A stretch of DNA of 64,000 bases, from NCBI GenBank assembly GCA_037042185.1, contig JAXQJY010000032.1, positions 1,922,001 through 1,986,000 on the forward strand. Reading direction: 5' to 3'. The translations under genes were made by a program, and so were the position numbers. Positions within the stretch are counted from its first letter, which is position 1, and every line of letters starts with the position of its first letter. Under the pieces are notes generated by a model, which ran no database searches, had not been told where the DNA came from, and worked only from the letters and a program-made list of their open reading frames with translations. This stretch comes from Sordariomycetes sp. S80-01Y (lineage: Eukaryota; Ascomycota; Sordariomycetes). Positions 21,628-32,118 of this stretch are shown piece by piece.

Positions 21628-23608
21628 TCAGTTATTTGGCAAATAATCCTCGTCGTCACGGTATTCGCCATCAGAAACCTCACTTGGAGCATCGCTCTGG
21701 CTATCCCCATCCTCTACCTCCTGTTGGACACGCGTCGTGCTGCGCCTGGTCTCAGTGCGAGAAGATGGCGGGCCCTTTTCGTCTTTTCGCGGATTGTACT
21801 GTTTCTGGGGCAGGGCCACAATGATCCTCGCATTGACGAGCCTGGCGTGATGCTCGAATCCATGTCCATCAGCGAAACCGCACTTGTGCAACGCAGGGCT
21901 GACGACTCGCAAGACTTCGCGCTCTCTGCAGTCTTTCGAATATTCCCTATAGCAAATATCCAATTCCGTGTTTGAACCGGACATATCCTTGATGTCTTTT
22001 GTCTTTGGCCATTCGATCTTGAACAGTGACTTGGACTTGAGGAGCGTGACGCGTAGGCTGTTCGCCTCCTGCACAATCTTGTCTATGTGGCGACGTAGAG
22101 TCTCTTCCTCTTCCTCTTCGAATAAGAGAAACTTCAAGTCTCGTACGATTCCGTCGACACATTCGTCCAGACCGTCTTTGTTGATCCCGAAGTATTTGTC
22201 GAGCTGGTGCGCAGTCTCTGACTTGATTTCGCTGAAGAGTTCAGCAGCTGTGGCGTCCTCGTGCCCTTGAGCTATTACAATTCGCAATTAGCCGTTGAAA
22301 GATTGCGGAGTTTTTGTTTACTCACTTTCAAGGTATTGGCTGAAGCTGGTGAAGGCCACCCCGGCTTGGCCGGCCCAAATCGGCTCAGAGCCAGCGAAGA
22401 CCTCCTTGTACAAACGAACCCAGACGTGGGCTTGAGCCAAGAACAACTGAAAGCCTTCGCTGAGTACCTCATTATCCTGCATAGTACTCCACAAGTCCGA
22501 TACATGCTGAGCGTCATTAGATACTGAAGCGTTGTGCTGTGCACCTGTGTTCAAACAGTTCGCGACAGTCTGCCCGATCAAGTATATCAAGTTCTGCCAG
22601 CGTCCGATGATGTCACTGTCGCAGACCTTTTCGTACTCTTGATCCTTGTCCATGAGCTTGTCCGAAAAATCGCAAACGCCCTGGCGGAATTCCCCCAGGG
22701 TCTGGGCTTGGCCTTCATTCTCTTTGCGCAGCAGCTCCAGCGCAACAGAGACATTCTCTCTTTGCGCACGCAATGTTGTGTTGGAATCAATAAGCGCTTT
22801 GTTCTCCCGGACCAGCCTGTCTTTCTCGCGACCCAAGGCCTTGTAGCTCTTGAGAAGCTCAACGTCTCCGGATTGATACGCTTTGGAGACTTCTGACATT
22901 TGCTTGACACTTTGACCGATCTCTGTAATCTTTTCAGAGAGACCCCGAAGCCCTTGAATTACCTCTGAGTTCTCAAGTTGTTCGATAACTTCATCCTGCT
23001 GATTGTTCTTAAAAATAAGCTGATTCACTGTATTTTGGAGCCGGACAATCTGTTCTTTGCTCATCTCGTCGCTTTCAGGTTTTCCCTTGCGGCTTGTGAT
23101 CTTTTTCTTCTGCGAAGACTTCCCCTCCGCTCGGAGTTTCTGAGTGTCGTGAAGCCATACCGGCTCCTTTCCCAAGTGGTTCACCTTTTGGGCCTTCACC
23201 TCTTCCTTTCCACCACAGATTTTACTGTCTTTGTTGAATGCAGGGCGGATCTGCGTATCCAGAGACTGTTCAAGCTGAGAATAGGTGCGATTCCGCTTAG
23301 GCGGTCGATCGGTCGGGTTCGAGCGTTCGGTCTTCCGTTTACTAGACAACTTCAGGCCGTCATGGGTAGTTGCTGTCCGTGGGTGCCCCTGTGGCCTGTG
23401 TAAGCATAGTACTCGACTAGCGATTCAGAGTATTCACCTTCGAATTTGTTGCGGAGTTGCATTCAGAAGGCTCGTCGCTCTCCGAAAAGGACTCAGAGCG
23501 TCTTGGGGGATTAAGAACAGGAGAATCGCCAATTATATGGTTGTCAGTTGTCGCCGATGAGCTGGTAGAACTCGTATCATCCGCCGCTTGTAAGGCTCTA
23601 GGAGGCAT
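21628..23608 (-). CDS. coiled-coil protein, unknown function
   Basis: Predicted 625 aa from exons 23438-23608, 22326-23388 and 21628-22271, all in phase. The N-terminus is Ser-rich. A basic segment with several KKR/RKR clusters (possible nuclear localisation) follows, then a long coiled coil (about residues 150-310), a helical domain without known motifs, and an acidic Ser-rich tail. I do not recognise it. Its position between the RiPP pair and the Hsp70-like gene, next to repetitive DNA, and its lack of an obvious family suggest a lineage-restricted gene. Splice sites (GTGAAT...CACAG and GTGAGT...AATAG) are good. The first acceptor was chosen because it alone keeps the frame open. Confidence 0.7.
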
Positions 23609-24261
23609 TGTTGCGTGCCAGCTCTAATGTACTCAGGGCATCAGAAATCTATGAGATAAGGAACTGAGAGAGACAGAAGGTCGGCGAAGGGAAAAAAGAT
23701 CAGCAGAATCTAGACTCACAGCCACACTCCTGGTGAACATGAGGTGAGATTTAGGTGAACATGTAGAGAAACATGGAGAAAGCATAGAGGATATTTTAAA
23801 GTAAACATCGAAAGAAGTATAAAGGAAATATAGAAGAATTACAGAATGAATATATAGAGGAAGATAAAGTAGATATGGAGGGGAACATAGAGTAAACATG
23901 CAGTGAACACCCACGCTAATAGTCAACCATCGGGTCATCTGATCTTTCAAAGCAAGTTATCAGGGCATAGACTTAGGACGGAAAGCTCATTAACTCTCAA
24001 TCTCAAAATTCACAGTTCTCTCCTGCAAGATGTGGCACGTTGAGCTAAACTGGTGTGCTCCTCGTGAGGTGCTGCGTCTCACATGTATCTACCCTCTACG
24101 TCCACACGTCTTTTTTCCCTCATTCCCTTCATCTCATATCAGTTGACTCTTATCTCTAAGCTTTAGAAGCACTGTCTCGCACTTGCAACATCGCCTCTCC
24201 GGCACTATCACATCACACCTCCTACAACATCCCAACGCTCCATCACATCAGCTATTCCAAA
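23609..24261. other. intergenic with purine-rich degenerate repeats
   Basis: A 653-bp divergent region between the coiled-coil and Hsp70-like genes. From about 23730 to 23910 the plus strand is strongly purine-rich and AT-rich, with about seven scattered variants of GTGAACATG (GTAAACATG, GGGAACATA and so on). The remainder probably contains the promoter and a pyrimidine-rich leader of the Hsp70-like gene. Confidence 0.55.
23730..23910. repeat. AT-rich, purine-rich degenerate repeat tract
   Basis: Variants of a nine-base GTGAACATG word recur at irregular 11-40-bp intervals in A/G-rich DNA, unlike the surrounding sequence. It looks like an old minisatellite that has drifted. Confidence 0.5.
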
Positions 24262-26591
24262 ATGGCACCTCCGAACCACCAAAGAGCGCCCAAGACGACC
24301 ATTGTCGTCGGCCTCGATTTTGGCACGACGTGAGTTCATCGAGCCTTGTCTTGTCCTCACTCTTCGTCTCATTCTGACTCCAAACAGCTATTCTGGAGTA
24401 GCCTGGGCACGGTCAACCAGACCAAATGTAATCAACGCCGTCTCAGCCTGGGGTGGAGCGGCCTGCTATACTGCATCTGATAAGTCTAAGGCACCTTCAG
24501 TTATCTCCTATGATGGTGAAGGTCGACTGGAGGCGTGGGGTTACGGCTTCGTGCCACCTTGCGAACCCGTCAAATGGTTCAAGCTCCTCCTCATCGACAA
24601 GGCCGACCTCCCAGAACGGCTTCGATTCAGCCATGAAGTCCTATCAGCGAAGACCATCCTTCAGAAATACAACAAAGACCCTGTCGAGGTTATTGGCGAC
24701 TATCTTAGGTGCTTGTGGCAGCACGCCTACTCCGAGATCTCGGTCACTTTAGGGCGTCAAGTTCTTGAGTCGTGCGACTTGAAGATCATCGCAACCCTCC
24801 CAGCAATCTGGCCGCCATACGCCCAAGTGCGAATGAGAGAAGCGATTGGTATTGCGGGGATTCTGGACAAGCGACCAGCCGGCGTTCCAACACTTCTATT
24901 CATCTCGGAGCCAGAGGCCGCGGCCTTAGCGTCCTTGAACGATACTGTCGACGAGAGTGATGTTGAGGTGAGTGCCCCTGCCCACCCTTATTGGCACTTG
25001 GCTCATCCACCAAGGCCCATGACCACTTCGTTGTTTGCGACGCAGGCGGCGGTACAGTGGTAAGTGCTCGGCGCTCAACTCCCCGCATTCGTTATTGGAT
25101 TGATCTTACTCCGTGCAGGACCTCATAACGTACGAAATATCAAGCAAAGAACCCATGGTCGTCAAAGAGAGTGTGGCGGGAGACGGTGAGTATACGGTCC
25201 ACCTGCACTACCCGAACGCCGATACTAAGATGCTCAGGTGCTCTGTGCGGCGCCATACTGTTGGACAAAGCCTTCATGCACATGTTCCGTCTCATGATCC
25301 CGCGGGAGATATGGGACAGGCTGGAAAGCTCCACCATTCACTACATGACGACTGTTGAGTGGGAAAACGGGATCAAGCGGAACTTCTCAGGCCAGAAAGA
25401 CCCCTGGAATCTCATCCTGCCCTTCAGTGGCATCGGGAGAAAGAGCCCGAAAACGAAGATATTTAGGCAAGTCCGACTATACATCGAGTGATGAGGAAGG
25501 GCCTAACGAGCGCTGCAGCAACAAGCTGCAAGATATCTTCGATCCTGTCGCCGAAGACATCACAAGTCTGATCCAGAAGCAGGTCGATGCGGTGTTTGCA
25601 AAGCATAACAGCAAGCCGAAGGTAGTAGTAATAGCTCCGACACAGAGATAATCATCGGCTAAGGTTTGAACAGGCCGTTATTCTTGTTGGTGGCCTCGGC
25701 AAAAGCCCGTACATCTATCAACATCTGAAGAAGAGGTTCGCCGGCACAGAGATCATCCGGGATAGTGGCGACCGCCCGTGAGTTGAAATCCCTTCTACAC
25801 CAACTTGTCTCGAGAAATTGACAATGCCCAGTTGGACAGCAGTGTGCCGTGGAGCAGTCATCAGAGGGCTCTCTGATGCTGGCTTCTCGGATACGTTCAG
25901 TATCGGCGTCGGCTCAAGGATCGCCCGAGCTCACTATGGAACCCTCCTTAACTTCGATGCTTTCGAGGAAGGCAAGGACGACCCTCGGGATAAGACGTGG
26001 TGTCCGGTCCACCAGCGTTTCCAGGCGGTGGATCAATGTGAGTGGTTCCTGAAGTTGGTAAGTCTCCACGAGATGAATTTTACTTTACGGTCGTTCCTAA
26101 CCGAAGGTCAGGGTACTCAGATAGAAGACTCAACCGTGACAAGGTCGTATTGGCAGGACTTTCCGGAGCCAGCGAGCGAGGTTGTCATTGACCTCGTGTA
26201 CTCTATCAACCCCACCCCTTCTCGGCGATTCGATGAGACGGTCAAGTCTCTCTGTCGCATCGAATGGTCCAAGATCCCTATTTTCTCAAGCCTTCCGAAG
26301 TGGCAGAATGAGAACGGAACGCTCTTCCGTAAGCTCGCCTACGACATTACGATGACCGTTGTTGGATCGTCGCTCGACTTTGCAATCTACTACAAGGGCC
26401 GCCGCATGGGTTCCCAGAATGTTGCCATTAAGTTCGAAGACGGAGTGGCTCCCAAGAGGGAGGCCAATCATTCATGTAACGAGGCTCGCACGAATGAAGC
26501 CGTTCAGCCCAACATTGACATGGGGCATCAGCATCAACCGGACATCGGGCCACAGCCAGCGAGCGGCTCTGACAGTGACTACGAACAGTAA
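24262..26591 (+). CDS. Hsp70-like ATPase (HSPA12/actin-like type)
   Basis: About 634 aa if all proposed introns are removed. Exons: 24262-24329, 24388-24967, 25015-25059, 25119-25185, 25238-25426, 25467-25621, 25674-25777, 25832-26057 and 26121-26591. The actin/Hsp70 nucleotide fold is clear. Phosphate loop 1 (LDFGTTYSGVAWA) crosses the first intron, loop 2 (CDAGGGTVDL) crosses the third, and the adenosine motif (ILVGGLGKSPY) follows. These divergent fungal proteins lack the classical Hsp70 substrate domain and EEVD tail. They are numerous in filamentous ascomycetes, and their clients are unknown. Two model points are weak. The 40-nt gap at 25427-25466 is required to keep frame and is very short for an intron. 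The last intron is in frame and could be retained. Confidence 0.8.
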
Positions 26592-27090
26592 TCCGCCAAC
26601 TGGACCTCTTGCTTCTGCTTTAGCCGATGCTTTGGAAAGCAGGCTCTCGTAGTGTCTCTTCGTGTCGCTCAGCCTGGGGCGACATGAGATCCCACGATCC
26701 GTGGGCCGTCTGCTTGCTTGGATGTGTATCTACACGGGGCACCTTGGCCTTTGAAAAATACGTGACTGTATCAAACACGGTATACTAGCTTATGAAAGAA
26801 GTGCGCTCGATACAACAGTATCAATAGCAAAGGGCGCATATTTCCACCAATTTCGGAACAGTAATGGTACTCGGCAAATGCTCAGCAATGGACGACAACA
26901 CTCGGTTTAGATTACCACAATCAGGTACACACAAGTAAAGCGAGCTCGCCTCTCTGCATCATGAGTCATATGGACAGTTCAGAAAAGAGTGATGATATTA
27001 TTTCAAAAATTATCGATGCTATTCTACGACTTGGGAATGTAATCCTCGACAAATGTGACATGAGTTCCTCTGAGCGCCCCTTGCTTATTT
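26592..27090. other. convergent intergenic, no supported gene
   Basis: 3' flanks of the Hsp70-like gene and of the first of two tandem membrane-protein genes. Nothing else seen. Confidence 0.5.
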
Positions 27091-28099
27091 TCAGGCATAA
27101 TGGTGATGTTCTTGCTTGGTGGCAGGCTGCTGCTCTCCAGAGGGTCCAGCCACGCTGGGCTGGCTTGGGGCATACGAGCCCCTATATCCTCCCTGCGTGG
27201 ATGTATCGGGCGACACAGCTTGCTCGGGCTGTTGGTGCGTTGGCTGGGGCTGCTGGGGTTGCTGGGAGCCATAAGAGTAAGGCACGTAGCCAGCAGGTGG
27301 AGCTTGGCCAGCCGGCAGCATGATGGCCCCAGGAGGTGGTGGGCCATAGTGGCTTGTATGAGCCATTGGGAATGGCTGCATCGGAGGGTAGATGATGATG
27401 GGCCCCTTTCTGTTGCGCACGTTGGTCTCGTAGCAACCCAAGACGAACAAGAGCAAGTGAACGGCGACTTGAATCGATACAAAGGCAATGATGGCGCGGG
27501 ACGTGAGGATGAGGCTCGTGACTACGTTGGAGTCGTAGGAGTCCGAGCCATAATAGTACGAGTCGTAGTAGTAGTAGTCCCCAACTAAGTAGTAAAGGGC
27601 GTAGAAGACGGCGACGACGATGAAGGCAAGCCATAGAAGCAGGTCCATCGCCACGACGGCGCCGGGATGGATTCCCCTGTGGCCACGTCGGGCAAAAATG
27701 CAGATGCCCTCGGCAACATCCCAGATAAAACACGCACCAGCCTAAGCATCCATCAGTTTCTGCTTTCAACACGCCCGGCGTCAAGGAGGGAATACTCACC
27801 ACGGGGATGACGATGACAAGAGCCCCGAGGCCCCAATCCGTGTAACGGCTGTTATTGTACTTCACACCCACCGCAGCGCTCAACCCGATGAGCACGATAT
27901 TGAAAATGGCGCTGAGGATTCGGAAAATGATCTTAGTCAACCACATAGGCCGTGAAGACACGTGAGGCGGCGGCGCTGGGTCCCCCGGATTCACGCCCTG
28001 CTGCTGTGGCCAGTACTGCTGGGCTCCATACTGAGGATACTGCTGTGCGGTGTGCTGCTGAGGCTGGTATGCCTGCGCAGGCTGTTGAGGCGGGTTCAT
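27091..28099 (-). CDS. four-helix membrane protein, paralogue 1
   Basis: Predicted 316 aa from exons 27800-28099 and 27091-27741. The N-terminus is Gln/Pro/Tyr-rich. Four hydrophobic segments follow (two in exon 1 and its end, then LLLWLAFIVVAVFYALYYL, then AVHLLLFVLGCYET). The cytoplasmic tail is long and Pro/Gln/Tyr-rich, with LPAGQAPPAGYVPY. Topology and size resemble MARVEL-like proteins, but I see no diagnostic motif. It shares the WDVAE-IC segment, the RRG-RGIHPGA loop, the FGCYET/LGCYET segment and the LPAGQAPPAGYVPY tail motif with the next gene, so the two arose by tandem duplication. The intron falls at the same place in both. Confidence 0.82.
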
Positions 28100-28765
28100 C
28101 GTCGTTTTCTGCGCGTCGGGAGACGCGTTGAACAGACGTTTGACATGAAGTGAGTGAAGATTCTGTGATGACTCCGATCTGAGCTGGGCTGGAAATTACG
28201 AGTGCGCTCGGTTCGGGCATGGTTGAATGAGGTCTAGTGTGGGAGCTGAGTGACTGCCAAGACGACGCGGTCGTGGCGCAGGCGGATCTGGGCTGCCGGT
28301 GGACGCCATTGCTGAGCAGAAGTTCTCTGCGAGAGTAAATAACGTCAGATGTGGCGCCGCAGGAAGATGTTTGGATGAAGAAAGGGATCAGTGATGACTT
28401 TGGGCTGCGTCTATAAACTCAATTGCGTGCTCGGCCGAGAAGGGTCGGCAGTCTGATGCAGGTCCCTTCGTACGCCATGTGGGTGGGTCGGCGCCTTTTT
28501 GGCCGTCGGGCACGAGCCTGTTACCCCTAGAGATGCTGTCCACAGCTTCCCCTGGTTGTGAAAAGGGGCAACAACAGCCACACTCCGAGCCACGGACTAT
28601 TTAACAATTGTGTCCAATTTAGGACGAACACGGTATATATATTAAATACCACAGCATGTGCAACAACCATTCGGCTATTCACCAAGCAATGCTTGATGAC
28701 GAATAATGGCCATTGCAGGGCTACATTTACTGCGGCATTGCCAGCTGCTGCATGTGTTCTGATGT
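28100..28765. other. intergenic between tandem membrane-protein genes
   Basis: Promoter of paralogue 1 and 3' flank of paralogue 2, both on the minus strand. No other gene seen. Confidence 0.5.
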
Positions 28766-29629
28766 CTAGCGAGGCGAGCCAGTCAATTCGGCATTCCCAC
28801 CAGCATATACCGCCGATGGCTCCTGAGGCGGAGGCGACACTGTATGCGGGTAGCTGTCTGACAACTTGGATTGACGGTTCGTCCCCGTTGGCCCATGTGC
28901 ATAGGGCACATAACCAGCGGGCGGTGCTTGTCCGGCTGGCAGCATGATCGGACCGCCGTACTGGCTGTAGTGAGCTCCAGGGGCCATGTGCGGTGCGCCG
29001 GGATAGATGATCATTGGAGGTCGACGGTTGCGCTGGGAGGTCTCATAGCAGCCGAAGATGAAAAGCACGAGATGGAATAAGCTTCCGTTGTCAGTATGAA
29101 ATCAACTTAGCATCTAGTAGGGGACTTACACCTCCAGCACTCCGAAAGCAACAGTTGCTCGGCTGATGTACACAAGGGACATCGCTTCAGAGTAATAGTA
29201 GGAGCTGTAGCTGTACGTGTCGAAGAAGAAGTGAAACACACCATACAATACCGTCGCGGCAATGAACCCAAGCCACAGCAGCAAGTCAATCGCGACGATG
29301 GCGCCAGGATGTATGCCTCTACGCCCTCTCCGCGCCAGGATGCAAATCGCCTCAGCTACATCCCAGACGAAACCGACTATAGCCTGTAGACCGACATGTT
29401 AGTGCTAGCGACCGACACAGTCAAAATGCCAACGCACAGGTGGTCCCATCACTATGACAGGTGTGCCCATATAAGAGTAGCCGAAGCCACCGTACCACTC
29501 CACAGTCGTGTACGCCGTGAGCCCGATGATGACGAGACTGTTGATGGCGGATTGGATGCGAAAGAGCAGCTTCGACACCCACATGCCCTTTGAAGATATG
29601 TAAGGCGGTGGTGGTCTTTGGTAATCCAT
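28766..29629 (-). CDS. four-helix membrane protein, paralogue 2
   Basis: Predicted 253 aa from exons 29438-29629, 29130-29383 and 28766-29081. Overall plan matches paralogue 1 (WDVAEAICILARRG, RGIHPGA, FIFGCYET, LPAGQAPPAGYVPY), but the N-terminal Gln-rich extension is missing and the C-tail is shorter. The first intron is positionally equivalent to that of paralogue 1. The second, inside the fourth helix (GTGTAAGT region, acceptor GGAAG), is extra, so one copy gained or lost an intron after duplication. Function is unknown. Confidence 0.82.
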
Positions 29630-30370
29630 CGTAGATGTGTGAGTGAGCTTCTCGTGGCGCGTTCAAGAGGCAAAATTCGCGATGGCTCTGTCGACGGGCA
29701 TAGACACAGTAAGAACACAGCACAACCGAAGAGCAAATCGAGCGGCTTTGTATCATGCACTCAGCCGTGTCCTCGGCCGTTGCTTGGTTCGCTTTCCTCC
29801 ATTGCGTCTGTTCTTTCAGCTGCCCCCAAACCAAGGGACCAGGCTGGCTGTTTGCGCGGGTGAGCGTCCAACCAAGACCGCCAGCTTCAGCCCGGTGGGG
29901 AGCATTCAGCCCAACGCCAAGGCGCACCTGAACTCTAGCCTATTTATGTGTTTGACGCTCTATGGCAGCGTTGAGGCCAGGAGTGTAGACGGAATGGCGT
30001 CGTAATTTTCGCATTGAGAAGTGTCGTCGGAGAGGAGGGTGCCCGCAGCGGCTGTTCTTGCTCATTTGGGTGCATGATGGCTAAGTGTTTGATGGCATGT
30101 ACTTATGTTTGTTGGGTGAAGGTTCAGTCACTACAGATCTCCGAACAAAACGAACTTGTTGGCTTCCGAGGGTTCGCTGATTTTCGAGGTGATAAACAGA
30201 TGTTAACAAACCTACCTCAAGCAAGTACCGAAGAAAGGTACGCAGGTTTCCCGAGGCAAGCGCTTCATGGTAACCCGGGGAGAGAAAGGTACGTACCAGT
30301 GCCACTCACGTGACCCACGAAGCTTGGAAAACCGTATATACGAAAATTACAACAAGTTTCTCAACGTCAA
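29630..30370. other. intergenic, membrane-protein gene to tRNA
   Basis: A 741-bp region holding the promoter of paralogue 2. The open frames (up to 120 codons) have no domain or splice support. Confidence 0.5.
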
Positions 30371-30494
30371 AGCAATTTGGCGCAGTGGAAGCGCGCCGGG
30401 CTCATAACCCGGAGGGTACGTTCATTCCGAAGCTTCAGAGTTCGAATCCCGTCTAACAAATTCTTAGTCCTAGGATCGAAACCTAGAATTGCTA
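30371..30494 (+). tRNA. initiator tRNA-Met (CAT) with 52-nt variable-loop insert
   Basis: Exon parts 30371-30415 and 30468-30494 together make a canonical 72-nt cytosolic initiator tRNA. The acceptor stem AGCAATT pairs with AATTGCT, giving the A1-T72 pair typical of eukaryotic initiators. The D arm is GCGC/GCGC. The anticodon arm is CCGGG-CTCATAA-CCCGG, with the three G-C pairs of initiators. The variable loop is AGGTC. The T arm is CTAGG-ATCGAAA-CCTAG, with the initiator A54/A60-type loop. The A box lies at 30378-30388 and the B box at 30473-30483. A T5 run at 30497-30501 follows. The insert (30416-30467) lies in the variable loop, not at position 37/38 where nuclear tRNA introns occur. It starts GTACGT, has CTAAC 11 nt before its end, and ends TTAG. 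The junction can slide by one base. Confidence 0.8.
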
Positions 30495-30496
30495 TC

Positions 30497-30501
30497 TTTT
30501 T
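30497..30501 (+). terminator. Pol III T-run terminator after tRNA-Met
   Basis: Five T residues begin three bases after the discriminator base, and a nine-T run (30505-30513) follows as back-up. This is the usual RNA polymerase III stop signal and supports the gene being transcribed. Confidence 0.7.
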
Positions 30502-30778
30502 GCATTTTTTTTTCCCGGCTCTCCAGAGCCTTGATCGCGAGCATCTTTGTTTTCCTCTCATGTTTTGGTGGTTTGCGTGGTGAAATAAAAAGGGAAGGCA
30601 CCGGTTGGGTCCTCCCCAAACACATGAGGCGCCACAAAAAGTTGCCGAATTCAGCTGCAGGTGTGGCTTTTATTTTTGGACTGTGGCGCCACCTAGACCC
30701 TGAATATCAGATGCAATCTGTTGACTTCTTCCACTCCCACTCCTCAAGTACAGATCGCATCGTACCAAGGCCTTCACC

Positions 30779-32118
30779 ATGAAGGTTTCCTACCTCTCAA
30801 TCGGGTTGCTGGCCCTCTTCAGCCCCTTGACAGCAGCCTGGAGCAAAGAAGGTCAGTCTTGGTCGACGGGAAAAAAAGAAGAGTTGTCCCCTCGCGCCTC
30901 TCATCGCTAACCTCCTCAGACCGCGAAATCTTCCGCATCCGCGACGAAATCGCCGCCCACGAAACCGACAGCTCGGCGACATTTTATGACATTCTCGGCA
31001 TCAAGCCTGCGGCCTCGATTGACGACATCACCAAAGCCTACCGCACCAAGACGCGCTCCCTCCACCCGGACAAGGTCAAGCAGAAGCTCAAGTCTGACGC
31101 CAAGCAGAAGGGCGGCGATGCGACCAAACTCTCCAAGGGCGCCCTGAACAAAGCTGTCAAGGAGGCAGGCGAAGCGCAAGCTCGGTTGTCGCTCATTGTC
31201 AACATCCTGAAGGGACCGGAGAGGGACCGTTATGATCACTTCCTGAGCAACGGATTCCCGCTGTGGAAGGGAACAGATTACTACTACAATCGGTATCGCC
31301 CTGGCCTTGGAACAGTCCTAACGGGAGTATTCTTGCTGTGCGGTGGCGGCGTGCACTACATTATTCTCTACATGAGCTGGAAGCGTCAGACCGAGTTTGT
31401 GCATCGCTACATCAAATTTGCCCGCGAGACAGCTTGGGGCAGCGCTGGGATCCCAGCTGCTGAGATGCCGCCGACGCCGACGCCTGCGCCCGTTGTCGAG
31501 GAAGAAGACGGCCCACCTCAGCCTATGAACAGAAAGCAGCGACGCATGCAAGAGGCAGAGAAGAAGCGCGAAGAGGGCCGTGCGAGCGGCAAGAAGGGTC
31601 GCAAGGCGAAGAGCCAGCCTCAGTCCCGCGACGCTTCCGAGGGCCCGTCGGGGCAGCGCAAGAGGGTTGTGGCCGAGAACGGCAAGATCCTTGTCGTCGA
31701 CTCGCTGGGTGATGTGTACCTTGAGGAAGAGGACAAGGAGGGCAACGTCCACGAGTTCCTCCTCGACGTGAGTCACTCTCATGCCGAAAAGCTGATCGCT
31801 GTACTGACGATGCAATCACAGGTCAACGAGCTTCCCAAGCCCACATTCTTCGACACGGCAGTCGTGCGCATGCCCATCTGGATGGTCCGCAGCACCGTCG
31901 GGCGCATCTTGGGCCGCTCGCAGCCGGCATCCGACATCACCGAGGGCATCACCATCGATGCCGAAGACTCGGACGAAGCCCAGCGCACGCCGAGCACGGA
32001 CTCGGCTGGCGAGGACTTTGAGATGCTGGACAAGAGCACCGATTCCTTGAACAAGGCGAAAACGACGGGCGCCCAGTCAGGTGGCAGGCCCAACAAGAGG
32101 AGGGGCAAGAAGAGGTAA
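30779..32118 (+). CDS. ERJ5: ER membrane J-protein, Erj5-like
   Basis: Predicted 405 aa from exons 30779-30851, 30920-31767 and 31822-32118. A signal peptide (about residues 1-20) leads into a luminal J domain (about 43-125) with the HPD triad in RSLHPDKV, then a transmembrane helix near TVLTGVFLLCGGGVHYIILY. A cytosolic, highly charged segment (MNRKQRRMQEAEKKREEG) follows, with a basic C-terminus ending KRRGKKR. This is the plan of yeast Erj5, an Hsp40 that helps Kar2/BiP keep ER folding capacity. The first exon carries only the signal peptide, which is why the start at 30779 was chosen over the open frame beginning upstream. Confidence 0.88.

Noticed and set aside
30371-30460. Reading the tRNA as a degenerate pseudogene ending in the first TTCGAATCC
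   Set aside because: That T arm and acceptor do not pair. Skipping 52 nt gives a fully paired initiator tRNA with a proper terminator.
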